From assembly GCF_037055325.1 (NCBI RefSeq), contig NZ_CP146373.1:1116001-1180000 (forward strand): 64,000 bases of DNA, read 5' to 3'. Shown piece after piece: positions 1 through 8,322 of this stretch. The notes below the pieces were generated by a model that made no database searches, was not told the DNA's origin, and worked only from the letters and a program-made list of their open reading frames with translations. This DNA comes from Arachnia propionica (GTDB taxonomy: Bacteria; Actinomycetota; Actinomycetes; Propionibacteriales; Propionibacteriaceae). Made by a program: the position numbers and the translations under genes. Each line of letters starts with the position of its first letter. Within the stretch, counting starts at the first letter, position 1.

Positions 1-184
1 TCACCACCCCGGAGGGAAGCCAGAGGTCGGTCGGGCCGTTGCTGAACCCGAGTTGGGTCAAGGTGGCACCATCAGCTGGGGCGCTGGCGCTCCAGCTGAC
101 CTCCGGAGTGGCCGGCTGCGGCGGCGGGGTGGTGCAGCCCGCGAGTGCCAGGAATGCCAGCACTCCCGTAGCCGTTCTTCTCAT
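1..184 (-). CDS. putative lipoprotein, C-terminus cut by window edge
   Basis: The minus-strand frame starts at an ATG at 182-184 and runs off the left edge, giving 61 codons. The N-terminus reads MRRTATGVLAFLALAGC: a short basic start, a hydrophobic stretch and a lipobox (LALAGC), so the product should be exported, lipidated on the Cys and anchored in the membrane. A Pro-rich linker follows (TTPPPQPATP). Its ATG overlaps the stop of the Nudix gene (ATGA), so the two are probably translationally coupled. Function is unknown because most of the protein lies outside the window. Confidence 0.7.
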   Translation of the reverse strand, partial: MRRTATGVLAFLALAGCTTPPPQPATPEVSWSASAPADGATLTQLGFSNGPTDLWLPSGVV

Positions 185-672
185 CGGCTCCCCAACCCGA
201 GCACAACGTCGCAGGGATCCTCCAGACAGATACGCACCTGCTCCGCCAAACGTGCCTGCCGCGGGCTCGGAAGCCGGTCTACCGGGAACCAACCGAAGTC
301 GCTGAGTTCGCCGTCGCCGATCCCGGGGCTGCCGCCCACCAGCCGACCCCGGAACCCGTGATCCAGGAAACGGCAACGGTCCCCGTTGGGAAAGATGACC
401 TCGTCCATGACATCCAGCCACAGCATCCGCTCCACTTCCACCTCGATGCAGACCTCCTCCCGGGCTTCCCGCGCCACCGTGTCGGCAGGGTTCTCGCCTG
501 GTTCGACGATCCCGGAGATCGCAGCCCAGTTGCCATCATCGGAGCGGCGGCCGAGCAGCACCTCCGGCCCGGTCTCTCCTTCTCGCAATACCACCAGATT
601 GGCTCCGCTCAGCCACAAGGGTTCATTCCCGATGTGGCGGCGCAGTTCGAGGATGAACTGAGGTGTCGGCAT
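181..672 (-). CDS. Nudix hydrolase
   Basis: A 163-residue single-domain Nudix protein. Nudix enzymes cleave nucleoside diphosphates linked to another group; the substrate cannot be read here. The Nudix box starts at GIVEPGE and continues to REAREEVCI, matching Gx5Ex7REUxEExGU except that the last Gly is Cys. The metal-binding glutamates of REAREE are kept. The N-terminal part (LWLSGANLVVLREGETGPEV) resembles actinobacterial MutT/ADP-ribose-type hydrolases. There is no Shine-Dalgarno before the ATG; a TAGGAT hexamer sits 6 nt upstream, so the message may be leaderless. The gene is divergent from the carboxylase gene. Confidence 0.85.
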   Translation of the reverse strand: MPTPQFILELRRHIGNEPLWLSGANLVVLREGETGPEVLLGRRSDDGNWAAISGIVEPGENPADTVAREAREEVCIEVEVERMLWLDVMDEVIFPNGDRCRFLDHGFRGRLVGGSPGIGDGELSDFGWFPVDRLPSPRQARLAEQVRICLEDPCDVVLGLGSR

Positions 673-678
673 GGCTCA

Positions 679-684
679 ATCCTA
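679..684 (-). promoter_or_regulatory. candidate -10 box of a leaderless promoter for the Nudix gene
   Basis: On the minus strand TAGGAT is followed by 6 nt and then the Nudix ATG. With normal -10 to start-site spacing, transcription would begin at or next to the A of the ATG. No clear -35 box is visible. Confidence 0.4.
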
Positions 685-783
685 GGCTCTGCTGCGGAAG
701 TCGCGCCTGGTTACGGTGGACGGGCACAGGTTCATGGTTGCCAGTAGAATCCGCCGAAGAGGTTCTACCGGAGGAGGCAGAAG

Positions 784-2562
784 GTGAACAGCGGGGTCAT
801 CTCGAAGGTTCTGATCGCCAACCGTGGGGAGATCGCAGTAAGGGTGATCCGGGCCGCGCACGACGCGGGCATCGCTTCGGTTGCTGTGTATGCCGACTCC
901 GATGCGGATTCGCTGTTCGTGAGGCTCGCGGACGAGGCCTTCGCCCTGGGCGGGGCAACCCCCGCGGACACCTATCTGAACGTGGAGAAAGTCCTCGACC
1001 TGGCGAGTCGCTCCAGCGCCGACGCTGTGCACCCGGGCTACGGTTTTCTGGCCGAGAACGCCAGCTTCGCCAGAGCCGTCATGGACGCGGGCCTGAAGTG
1101 GATAGGTCCCCCACCCGAGGCCATCGAAAGCCTGGGAGACAAGGTCAAGGCCCGCCACATCGCCCAGAAAGTGGGCGCCCCACAGGTGCCGGGAACCCCG
1201 GACCCCGTCGCCGACGCCGCAGAAGTGGTGCGTTTCGCGGAACAACATGGCCTGCCTGTGGCCATCAAGGCTGCCTTCGGAGGTGGCGGTCGCGGTCTCA
1301 AGGTGGCTCGCACCCTCGAGGAGATCCCCGAGCTGTTCGACTCTGCAACCCGGGAAGCCATCACCGCCTTCGGACGCGGCGAGTGTTTTGTGGAACGTTA
1401 CCTGGACAAACCCCGACATGTGGAGACTCAGTGCCTGGCCGACGCGCACGGCAACGTGGTGGTGGTCTCCACTCGTGACTGCTCACTGCAGCGACGGCAC
1501 CAGAAGCTTGTCGAGGAGGCACCAGCGCCGTTCCTCAGCCCGGAACAGGAAACGCTGCTGCGCAGTTCGTCGAAGGCCATCCTGAAGGAGGCCGGGTATG
1601 TCGGAGCGGGGACCTGCGAGTTCCTCGTCGGCCTCGATGGAACCATTTCCTTCCTGGAGGTCAACACTCGTCTTCAGGTGGAGCACCCGGTTTCCGAGGA
1701 GGTCACGGGACTGGATTTGGTGCGAGAGATGTTCCGCATCGCTGAGGGCGAGGAGCTGGGCTACGACGACCCCGAGATCCACGGCCACTCCATCGAGTTC
1801 CGCATCAACGCCGAAGACGCCGGGCGCGGCTTCATGCCCGCCCCCGGTACCCTGGTCAAGTGGCATGCCCCCACTGGTCCCGGAATCCGTGTCGATGAGG
1901 GCTATCACTCGGGCATGACTGTTCCGGGAGCCTTCGATTCGCTCGTGGCGAAACTCATCGTCACCGGCGCAGACCGCACCCAGGCCCTGGCCAGGGCGCG
2001 GCGTGCCCTGGGCGAACTGCAGGTCGAGGGAATGCCGACGGTTGTCCCGTTCCACCAGGTTCTGCTGGAGGAGCCCGATTTCGTGGCTGCCAACAACGAT
2101 TTCAGGGTTCACACCCGCTGGATCGAGACCGAGTTCACCAACGAGATTCCCGCCTACACGGGAGTGCTAGGTGAACCCGAGAACCTGGGCGAACCGGAGG
2201 TGATCGCCGTGGAGGTCAACGGGCGCCGCATGGAGGTGAAGCTGCCCGCCGGTTTCGGGGCCCGTCCCGAGGCCCGCAGCAAGACCCCGAAACGCCCCAC
2301 CCGTCGCGACCGCGGCGGCGCCAAGGTCTCCGCCCCGAGCGGAAACAACCTGATCTGTCCCATGCAGGGAACCGTTGTGAAACTCTCCGTCCAGGAGGGC
2401 GAGGTTGTCGAGGAAGGCCAAGTCGTAGCGGTCATCGAGGCTATGAAGATGGAACAACCGCTGCCCGCTCACCGGCCCGGTCAGGTTGTGAGGATAGCCT
2501 CCGCCCCAGGACAGCCCGTCAATGCTGGGGACGTGGTCTGTGAGATCATCGACCCGGAGTAG
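784..2562 (+). CDS. accA3: acetyl/propionyl-CoA carboxylase alpha subunit (biotin carboxylase + BCCP)
   Basis: A 592-residue fused subunit that carboxylates biotin with ATP and bicarbonate and carries the carboxybiotin to a separate carboxyltransferase, making malonyl- or methylmalonyl-CoA. The biotin carboxylase N-domain begins [18 protein letters not shown], the ATP-grasp region contains [12 protein letters not shown], and the biotin-carboxylase signature is [17 protein letters not shown] basic linker at about 490-520 leads to a BCCP domain whose EAMKME motif carries the biotin lysine at about residue 555. The GTG start at 784 is chosen because a strong GGAGGAG lies 8-14 nt upstream. The length is normal for actinobacterial AccA3/PccA proteins. 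Which acyl-CoA is used depends on a partner outside the window; in propionibacteria this type also serves propionate metabolism. Confidence 0.93.
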   Translation: MNSGVISKVLIANRGEIAVRVIRAAHDAGIASVAVYADSDADSLFVRLADEAFALGGATPADTYLNVEKVLDLASRSSADAVHPGYGFLAENASFARAVMDAGLKWIGPPPEAIESLGDKVKARHIAQKVGAPQVPGTPDPVADAAEVVRFAEQHGLPVAIKAAFGGGGRGLKVARTLEEIPELFDSATREAITAFGRGECFVERYLDKPRHVETQCLADAHGNVVVVSTRDCSLQRRHQKLVEEAPAPFLSPEQETLLRSSSKAILKEAGYVGAGTCEFLVGLDGTISFLEVNTRLQVEHPVSEEVTGLDLVREMFRIAEGEELGYDDPEIHGHSIEFRINAEDAGRGFMPAPGTLVKWHAPTGPGIRVDEGYHSGMTVPGAFDSLVAKLIVTGADRTQALARARRALGELQVEGMPTVVPFHQVLLEEPDFVAANNDFRVHTRWIETEFTNEIPAYTGVLGEPENLGEPEVIAVEVNGRRMEVKLPAGFGARPEARSKTPKRPTRRDRGGAKVSAPSGNNLICPMQGTVVKLSVQEGEVVEEGQVVAVIEAMKMEQPLPAHRPGQVVRIASAPGQPVNAGDVVCEIIDPE

Positions 2563-2571
2563 CTCTGATCG

Positions 2572-3375
2572 CTACTGCGCCGATGGCAGGAACTGATCCA
2601 TGTCGAGGGCAGGCAGTGCTGCGCTGGGCACGCTGACCACCCTGGCGGGGATTCCTGCGACCGTGGTGTGTGGGGGGACGTCTTTCAGCACCACTGAACC
2701 CGCACCTATTTTTGCGCCCGCCCCGATCCGGATGTTGCCAAGCACCTTGGCTCCTGCTCCGATCATGACGCCACGTCCAATCTTGGGGTGGCGATCGCCG
2801 CCCTCCTTGCCGGAGCCGCCGAGGGTGACCTCGTGGAGCATCGAAAAATCATCTTCCACCACAGCGGTCTCGCCGATCACCACGCTGGTGGCGTGATCGA
2901 ACATGATCCCCTTGCCGATCCGCGCTGCCGGGTGGATGTCGACGGCGAACACTTCCGAGATCCGCGACTGCAGGTACAGGGCCAAGCAGTGACGGTCACG
3001 TTCCCAGTAGGAATGCGCCACCCGGTAGGCCTGGATGGAGTGGAAGCCTTTGAAGTAGAGCAGCGGGTTGGCGTATCCAGCGGCGGCGGGATCGCGGTGG
3101 ACCACGGCCTGCAGATCGGCGCGGATGGCGTTCTGGATGCACGTCTCGTCGCGCAGCACGTCGAGAATGATGTCACGAAGGCTGAGGGCCGGGAGGGTGG
3201 CATTGTCGAGTTTGGCGGCAAGGATGTAAGCCAGGGCGGTCTCCAGGTCGGGCTGACTGAGCACCACGTGCGATAGGAACCCGGCCAGTAGTGGCTCGTT
3301 GGCGGCCGCTTCAGCGCACTCGGCACGGATGGATTCCCAGATCAGGTGGTCGGCGACGATACGTGCAGGATCCAT
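2572..3375 (-). CDS. cysE: serine O-acetyltransferase
   Basis: A 267-residue CysE, the first committed step of cysteine synthesis (L-serine + acetyl-CoA to O-acetylserine). It has the full enterobacterial-type layout: a helical N-terminal SATase domain (about 1-140) followed by a left-handed beta-helix of hexapeptide repeats (IGKGIMFDHATSVVIGETAVV and GVMIGAGAKVLGNIRIGAGAKIGAG). The catalytic His-Asp region (FDHATSVV) and the acetyl-CoA loop (LGGSGKEGGDRHPKIG) are present. A GGAGAAG precedes the ATG at 3373-3375. It is convergent with the carboxylase gene, with only 9 bp between their stops. No cysK is adjacent. Confidence 0.93.
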   Translation of the reverse strand: MDPARIVADHLIWESIRAECAEAAANEPLLAGFLSHVVLSQPDLETALAYILAAKLDNATLPALSLRDIILDVLRDETCIQNAIRADLQAVVHRDPAAAGYANPLLYFKGFHSIQAYRVAHSYWERDRHCLALYLQSRISEVFAVDIHPAARIGKGIMFDHATSVVIGETAVVEDDFSMLHEVTLGGSGKEGGDRHPKIGRGVMIGAGAKVLGNIRIGAGAKIGAGSVVLKDVPPHTTVAGIPARVVSVPSAALPALDMDQFLPSAQ

Positions 3376-3688
3376 TGCTTCTCCAAGTCGGTCGAGTGGC
3401 TGTCAGCCTAGTAGAAGCCTACGTCGCCCACGGGATGCACATACCTTGACCATCATTCACAGGGCATGCGCCAAGCTGCGCATCAACTGCCAAGAGCGAG
3501 CTCAAAGATGACCGCGCACAAGCCCTGGCATCCTCATACCCGGAAGCTACAACTCTCTTGGAGAGCGCCTGCTGGCCCTACTTCTTTTTCGACACCCGCA
3601 GGATCATGGGTGCTATTCCACCCGCACGGATTACATCCACACCGCACACGTCCCACTCGAACGAGCATTTCTAATTAATCCGATTACA
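3376..3688. other. intergenic DNA between cysE and the insertion sequence
   Basis: About 310 bp with no convincing gene. The end nearest cysE should carry its promoter. On the plus strand about 3430-3675 stays open in one frame to a TAA, without a start codon and with non-host codon use; it may be a decayed gene end. GC content falls towards the IS. The last 8 bp (3681-3688, cgattaca) are the left copy of the IS target duplication. Confidence 0.5.
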
Positions 3689-3717
3689 GGCTCATCGCAA
3701 ATGAGGGTGTAGGTGGT
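3689..3717. repeat. left terminal inverted repeat of the ISL3 element
   Basis: It begins GGCTCATCGCAAATGAG. Compared with the reverse complement of 5086-5114 (GGCTCTTCGCAGATGAG at its outer end), the two 29-bp ends differ at only about six positions. The transposase stop codon (3692-3694) lies inside this repeat. Confidence 0.9.
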
Positions 3718-5017
3718 TCCTGAAGCCGCTGGTCTCAAGCAGCGACCGGGCGATGTAGTTCGTCAGGTTCCGGAACCCCAAGGCCGATCCGCGGAGGTGC
3801 TCGAGGCGGCCGTTGATTGCCTCCGTGGGGCCGTTGCTGGTGCCGGGGCGGTCGAAGAACGCGAGGATGTCGGCGGCGCGCTGCTTCAGGGTGCGGCCGA
3901 GGCGGCGCAGCTCGACGAGCCGGTTTGGGACACTAGTGGTCAGCGAGTCGATGACGGACTGCATGAGGAACTTTCCGAGTTTGCGGTCGGGTTCCCGGTA
4001 GGCGGTGACCATCCGCTGGTAGATGCCCCAGCTCGCCTCGACCTCGACATGCTGCTCGTCGGCGAACAGTGCTTTCAGGCGTGTCTGCTGCTTCTCGGTG
4101 AGCAGGCCGGCGCCGGTGTGGAGGGTGCGGCGGGCCTTGTATAGCGGATCGTCCTTCCGGCCCCGCCGCCCGAATACGTCGCGCTGGATCCGGCGACGGC
4201 ACTGGTCCAGCGCGTCGCCGGCAAGACGGACGACGTGGAATGGATCTATCACCGTCACCGCGTCGGGCAGCTCCTCGCTGGCGGCGGTCTTGAACCCGGT
4301 GAACCCGTCCATCGTGACGACCTCGACCCCGTCCCGCCAACCCTGGACTCGGGCGGCGAGCCAGGTCTTGAATACGCTCTTGGAGCGCCCCTCGACCATG
4401 TCCAGCAGCCGCGAGGGGCCCGTCTTCTCACGCACCGGGGTGAGGTCGATGATGACGGTGACGTACTTGTCCCCGGACCTCGTGTGGCGCCAGACGTGCT
4501 CGTCGACGCCGAGCACCCGAACCCCGTCGAACCGGCCGGGGTCATCGATGAGCACGCGGCGTCCCTCGGCGAGGACCGCATCATTGGCCGTGTGCCAGGA
4601 CACCCCCAGCCCTGCGGCGACCCGGGACACAGTGAGGTGGTCGATCACGATCCCTTCCAGCGCCCACCGCATCCCGCGACGAGACAGCTTCGCCCGCTCC
4701 GCCGCCGCAGCAGTGAGGTCCTCGCGCCAGGAGCGCCCGCACCCAAAACACTTGTATCGGCGGACGCGGACCAGCAGCATGGTCGGGCGGTACCCGAACG
4801 GCTCATGCGCGAGCTGTCGCGTGTCCGTCCCGCGGGAGAGCGCCCTGCTGCCGCAGCCCCGGCACCACGGATCTGGTTCAGCGACCCGGCACTCGATCAC
4901 CGCCCGATCCGGGGCCAGCCGCTGGCCGACGGCCACGAGGCCGAGCTCGTCGAGACGGCAGAACACAGTCAGGTCAGGGGTCACGAAGGTAGCATGGAGC
5001 ACGTCGAGGTCTTCCAA
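3692..5017 (-). CDS. ISL3-family transposase
   Basis: A 441-residue DDE transposase. Near the N-terminus is a zinc-finger-like pair of CxxC units (CRGCG at about 52, CFGCG at about 95), typical of ISL3, followed by a helix-turn-helix region (LTVSRVAAGLGVSWHTAND). Candidate catalytic acids lie in GVDEHVW, in VIDPFHVVRL and in the C-terminal NGPTEAINGRLEHLRG block, which is the family's terminal signature. The start appears to be TTG. No frameshift or stop interrupts it, so the element may still be mobile. Confidence 0.92.
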   Translation of the reverse strand: MEDLDVLHATFVTPDLTVFCRLDELGLVAVGQRLAPDRAVIECRVAEPDPWCRGCGSRALSRGTDTRQLAHEPFGYRPTMLLVRVRRYKCFGCGRSWREDLTAAAAERAKLSRRGMRWALEGIVIDHLTVSRVAAGLGVSWHTANDAVLAEGRRVLIDDPGRFDGVRVLGVDEHVWRHTRSGDKYVTVIIDLTPVREKTGPSRLLDMVEGRSKSVFKTWLAARVQGWRDGVEVVTMDGFTGFKTAASEELPDAVTVIDPFHVVRLAGDALDQCRRRIQRDVFGRRGRKDDPLYKARRTLHTGAGLLTEKQQTRLKALFADEQHVEVEASWGIYQRMVTAYREPDRKLGKFLMQSVIDSLTTSVPNRLVELRRLGRTLKQRAADILAFFDRPGTSNGPTEAINGRLEHLRGSALGFRNLTNYIARSLLETSGFRNHLHPHLR

Positions 5018-5085
5018 CAGATGGTCAGTGTGAGAACTTCCATCATCGGAAGGCCTCGACCCTCATCCCGGCACCGACGCGCTCA

Positions 5086-5114
5086 GCCAGCTACCCACTC
5101 ATCTGCGAAGAGCC
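5086..5114. repeat. right terminal inverted repeat of the ISL3 element
   Basis: Reverse-complement partner of 3689-3717. It is upstream of the transposase gene, so transposase binding here could also repress its promoter (inference). The second copy of the 8-bp target duplication follows directly. Confidence 0.9.
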
Positions 5115-5330
5115 CGATTACAGCACGATTCGTCAATCGATTTCTTCGCTGCACGACACTCGCAATGACAGGGAGAAGAAAATCCATTCTTCTTCCAAAC
5201 CCCCAAGGAGCGACACCTTACCTGCATATGATTTTTACGTTTCATAAAAGCTGACAGCCACCCTCTACTATAGAAACAGAGAGCAGGTGTTCATGCACTT
5301 TCACGCGCAATTTCAAGCCCGAAAAGTTTC
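5115..5330. other. AT-rich intergenic DNA right of the IS
   Basis: It begins with the 8-bp target duplication (5115-5122). GC content is clearly below that of the neighbouring genes (for example gatttttacgtttcataaaa at 5229-5248). No ORF, RNA gene or strong terminator is visible. Together with 3430-3688 it forms one gene-poor block split by the IS. Confidence 0.5.
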
Positions 5331-5837
5331 TTATTTATACAGGGACAGATCCAGCAACTGCATACCCTGCGAGCTGTAGGAGATCGAGACGCGCAGATTG
5401 TCCTTGACGAATTCAGCCCGTTCCATGTTGGGAATCTTGTAGGAGGACGTCTTCTCCTGCCAGCCGGGAAGCTGTCGGTACTGCTCGACCAGCTTTGTGT
5501 ATGATTCCTGGCTCTTCACGCTCCATTTGAGGGATATGAGGTTTGCCATGTCATTGACGACAATGAGTGTTTCATTCTCTGGAAGCGGCAGCTCTGAGGG
5601 CCAAGTTGCGGGCACTTCCTTACCCTTGGCCAGTTCCGAGGCCAAGGGATCGTTCGGACCGTTAGATTCCCTGGCCGCAGATGACTCTGCGGCGTTTGGC
5701 GTCGCCTGGGAGGTTTCGGCGCTTGCCTCGGGGGAAGGCGCAGTCTGCGTCTGCCCCCCGCTGCAGGAGCTCAACCCCAACACGGCAGAACTGGCAAATA
5801 AAAGCCCGGCAAACCAGGGTGTTCGTCCTGTAGCCAT
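5331..5837 (-). CDS. hypothetical lipoprotein
   Basis: A 168-residue exported protein if started at the ATG at 5835-5837, which has GGGAG 5 nt upstream; an in-frame ATG at 5849 is the alternative. The signal peptide reads TPWFAGLLFASSAVLGLSSC, with the lipidated Cys at about residue 24. A disordered Ser/Ala/Glu/Thr-rich linker (about 25-65) leads to a compact C-terminal domain of about 100 residues (WPSELPLPENETLIVVNDM to the end), suggesting an extracytoplasmic ligand-binding or accessory protein. I do not recognise the family. It is divergent from the TIGR03085 gene, with about 90 bp between starts. Confidence 0.75.
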   Translation of the reverse strand: MATGRTPWFAGLLFASSAVLGLSSCSGGQTQTAPSPEASAETSQATPNAAESSAARESNGPNDPLASELAKGKEVPATWPSELPLPENETLIVVNDMANLISLKWSVKSQESYTKLVEQYRQLPGWQEKTSSYKIPNMERAEFVKDNLRVSISYSSQGMQLLDLSLYK

Positions 5838-5925
5838 CACGACTCCCATGAACTTCGATGTTCCTACCTTGAGTATCCGCCAAGCATACGCATACCTACT
5901 ACAACCCCCGGGTAAGCTTGGTTGC

Positions 5926-6516
5926 ATGACCGCAGAGTTGCGTAATGCCCAGCGCGACGAGTTCTGTCGCGTGCTGTCCATGGTTGCCCCGGATGCCCCG
6001 ACGCTGTGCTCGGGTTGGAACGCCTTCGATCTCGCCGCGCACATCTGGATCCTGAACCACAGGCCCCTCGCCTGGGCGGGGATGCTGCTGCCGCCATTCT
6101 CGTGGCTCACAGACCGGGAGATCCGGCGGACAAAGGAACGGTTCTCCTACGCCGGGCTGATCGAGGAGATCCGCACCGGCCCAGCGTCCTTCGCCTGCAT
6201 GCCGACCGACCCCCGGGAGGATCACCGGCACTCCCTCGGCGAATACTTCATCCACACCGAGGACGTGCGCCGCCCGAACCGGCTGCCCAGACAGGAGATC
6301 TCCCCCGACCTGGCCGAAGCCCTGTGGCGGCGCCTCAGGAAAGCCTCCTGGGAGCTGCACCCGTTCGCTTCCTGGGAGTTCCGCACCCCACAGGGTGGCC
6401 GCGGGAAGATCGGGCGCGGCCCTGTCGCCAAACAGATCACAGGCGAACCCGGTGAACTGCTGATGTGGATGTACGGGCGTACCGAGGCCGCCCAGGTGGA
6501 GATCGTGAACCTCTGA
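5926..6516 (+). CDS. TIGR03085 family metal-binding protein (DinB/maleylpyruvate isomerase-like fold)
   Basis: A 196-residue protein of an actinobacterial family in the DinB / mycothiol-dependent maleylpyruvate isomerase superfamily, four-helix bundles that often bind a divalent metal. It opens TAELRNAQRDEFCRVL, followed by LCSGWNAFDLAAHIWILNHR, with candidate metal-ligand histidines in LAAHIW and in GEYFIHTEDVRR. The cellular reaction is unknown; mycothiol-dependent chemistry is an inference from the superfamily. The ATG at 5926 matches the conserved start; in-frame codons further upstream lie over the divergent lipoprotein gene and are unlikely to be used. Confidence 0.8.
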   Translation: MTAELRNAQRDEFCRVLSMVAPDAPTLCSGWNAFDLAAHIWILNHRPLAWAGMLLPPFSWLTDREIRRTKERFSYAGLIEEIRTGPASFACMPTDPREDHRHSLGEYFIHTEDVRRPNRLPRQEISPDLAEALWRRLRKASWELHPFASWEFRTPQGGRGKIGRGPVAKQITGEPGELLMWMYGRTEAAQVEIVNL

Positions 6517-6609
6517 CGTTCACAGGAAACGCACCGGTTTCTCAGGGAAACCCATCGTTGCGAGCCCAAGAATTCTTCCCAAGGGACGAAACCGAGAGGC
6601 AGGACAGCA

Positions 6610-7719
6610 ATGGGATTCAGGAAACTCACGGTCAGGTTCGCGGGGCTCGCCGCAGCAGCCCTGCTGGCAGCCGGGACCCTCGTCGGGTGCGTAAACGCGA
6701 GCGACGTGAAGGCGGAGGAACCCGCCTCGGTGAGCAGCACAGCGTCAGCCGCGAATGTCTCGACCATCTCCATGGGAACCGCGACCGACTCCAGCACCGG
6801 GGCCACCTCGGCGGCGAGTACCGCAGCCGACACGAACACTGAGCTGACCTCCAGCCGGGTGAGCGTGACCATTGATGGCAAATCCACGACCCTGTCCGGG
6901 GCCTACGTCGTTGACGGCATCGACGCGGTGATCGACGGCGGAACCTACTCCTCCACCACCGCCGACCAGGCCGTCTTCCTCGTGGTCAACGGTGGCAGCC
7001 TGACCATCAGGAACGCAGAGATCACCAAATCCGGGGATACCTCCAACGAGGAGCAGTCGAACTTCTACGGATTCAATTCCGCGGTGCTGGTGGCCGGCGA
7101 GGGATCCAATGTGACGGTGGAAAACACGACCATCACCACCCAGTCGTCCGGGTCGAACGGTATCGTGGCCACCGGCGGCGCCACCGCCGCGGTGCAACAG
7201 ACCACCATCGAAACCCACGCGAACTCTTCGCGTGGCCTGCACGCCACCTACCAGGGAGCCATCACCGGCGAGAACGTGGCCATCCACACGCGCGGAGCGC
7301 ACTCCGCCACCCTGACCGACTCCACGGTCACTTCCAGCGGCAAGAAGGCCGTGATGCTCTACCAGTCCTTCAGCGGAGACGCACACGACAAGGACGCCAC
7401 AGCCACCCAGTCCACGTTCACGATGACCGACACGAAACTCACCGCGAACGGTACGGACGCGGTGCTCTACGCCACCAACACCACCACCTCTGCAACCCTC
7501 ACGAATGTGGAGATCACCTCCAACGCTTCGGTCGGCGTCAAGGCCGATGAGGACCGCTGGGGCAAGACCGGAAGCAACGGAGCCACGCTGCACCTGACCT
7601 TGGACGGCACCACCATCACCGGCGGTGCGACAGCAGGAAGCAGCTCGGCGATCACCATTGCGTCCGCCAACGGAGGCGCGGTGGAGGGGGAGGTGAGCGG
7701 TTCGGTCACCAATTCCTGA
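6610..7719 (+). CDS. secreted lipoprotein with Ser/Thr-rich beta-helix-like repeats
   Basis: A 369-residue exported lipoprotein. The signal ends in LLAAGTLVGC (Cys at about residue 27), followed by a low-complexity Ser/Thr/Ala linker to about residue 78. The rest is made of short strand-turn units such as GSLTIRNAEITKSG, SNVTVENTTITTQSSGSNGI, SATLTDSTVTSSGKKAVMLY and ATLTNVEITSNASVGVKA, as expected for a right-handed parallel beta-helix (pectate-lyase or adhesin-like). No catalytic motif is visible, so surface binding or a structural role is as likely as a carbohydrate enzyme. It is probably a single-gene transcript, ending 12 bp before a strong hairpin. Confidence 0.75.
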   Translation: MGFRKLTVRFAGLAAAALLAAGTLVGCVNASDVKAEEPASVSSTASAANVSTISMGTATDSSTGATSAASTAADTNTELTSSRVSVTIDGKSTTLSGAYVVDGIDAVIDGGTYSSTTADQAVFLVVNGGSLTIRNAEITKSGDTSNEEQSNFYGFNSAVLVAGEGSNVTVENTTITTQSSGSNGIVATGGATAAVQQTTIETHANSSRGLHATYQGAITGENVAIHTRGAHSATLTDSTVTSSGKKAVMLYQSFSGDAHDKDATATQSTFTMTDTKLTANGTDAVLYATNTTTSATLTNVEITSNASVGVKADEDRWGKTGSNGATLHLTLDGTTITGGATAGSSSAITIASANGGAVEGEVSGSVTNS

Positions 7720-7730
7720 CATGGCTACAA

Positions 7731-7764
7731 CGGGCGACCGGGGCTCCCCTCCCCCGGTCGCCCG
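7731..7764. terminator. strong GC hairpin after the beta-helix lipoprotein gene
   Basis: A perfect 13-bp stem (7731-7743 with 7752-7764) and an 8-nt loop, starting 12 bp after the stop codon. There is no T-run, which is common for actinobacterial terminators. The fucU gene ends on the other strand about 110 bp further on, so the hairpin may serve both transcripts. Confidence 0.7.
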
Positions 7765-7877
7765 TCCATACCGTCAGCCACGAACACCATCGGCTGGCTC
7801 GCCACATGAGTTCGACACGACCGGCTCACTGAGGTTCTGCTGAACCAGCACCAGGAGAAAACCTTCTCGGCTTGTCG

Positions 7878-8321
7878 TCATGTGCCTGGGGCACGCACCC
7901 CGATCGTGAGCAGCAGGTTGGCGTAGAGCCGCTGGTCGCCCGAGACGATGACGACGGTGACATCCTCGGCTTTCGCGGCGTCATAGAAGTCCCAGCGGGG
8001 AATCTCATCGAAGGCCACGCCGGGCAGGGCAGCCCGGTATTCATCGTGGGCTGGGATCACCTCCGGGGCCTCAACGCCCACCGCGTCCGCAGCGGGCACC
8101 ATCAATCCGGCACGTTCGATGGGGATGGTGCGTTTCAGTACCTCGAGGATCCGGGTGACGTCGAGCAGTCCGGGCGCAAGGTTCAAGAAGATACGTTCCG
8201 CCGCCGCGGGTGCGCCGCTGGCGATCGGGTAGTTGCCATCGGTGATCAGGAGCTTGCCGCTGTGTCCGCTGCGTCCCAGCGCCGCGAGCAACCCGGGATG
8301 GGTCATGGGTCCGTACAGCAT
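7878..8321 (-). CDS. fucU: RbsD/FucU family sugar mutarotase, probably L-fucose mutarotase
   Basis: A 147-residue protein of the RbsD/FucU family, which interconverts sugar anomers so that the isomerase receives its preferred form. The N-terminus MLYGPMTHPGLLAALGRSGH and the next segment GKLLITDGNYP contain the conserved His (about residue 20) and Asp of the active site. FucU rather than RbsD is preferred because isomerase and kinase genes of fucose type are in the same operon. It is the last gene of the operon, 1 bp after the LacI-type regulator gene. Confidence 0.85.
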   Translation of the reverse strand: MLYGPMTHPGLLAALGRSGHSGKLLITDGNYPIASGAPAAAERIFLNLAPGLLDVTRILEVLKRTIPIERAGLMVPAADAVGVEAPEVIPAHDEYRAALPGVAFDEIPRWDFYDAAKAEDVTVVIVSGDQRLYANLLLTIGVRAPGT

Positions 8322-8322
8322 G

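Larger units (their letters stand above)
3689..5114 (-). mobile_element. ISL3-family insertion sequence, complete
   Basis: A 1426-bp element bounded by imperfect terminal inverted repeats and flanked by a perfect 8-bp direct repeat, cgattaca, at 3681-3688 and 5115-5122. It holds a single transposase gene on the minus strand. Both the 8-bp duplication and the GGCTC-starting ends fit the ISL3 family. Intact ends, intact transposase and an undecayed target duplication indicate a recent insertion. Confidence 0.93.
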
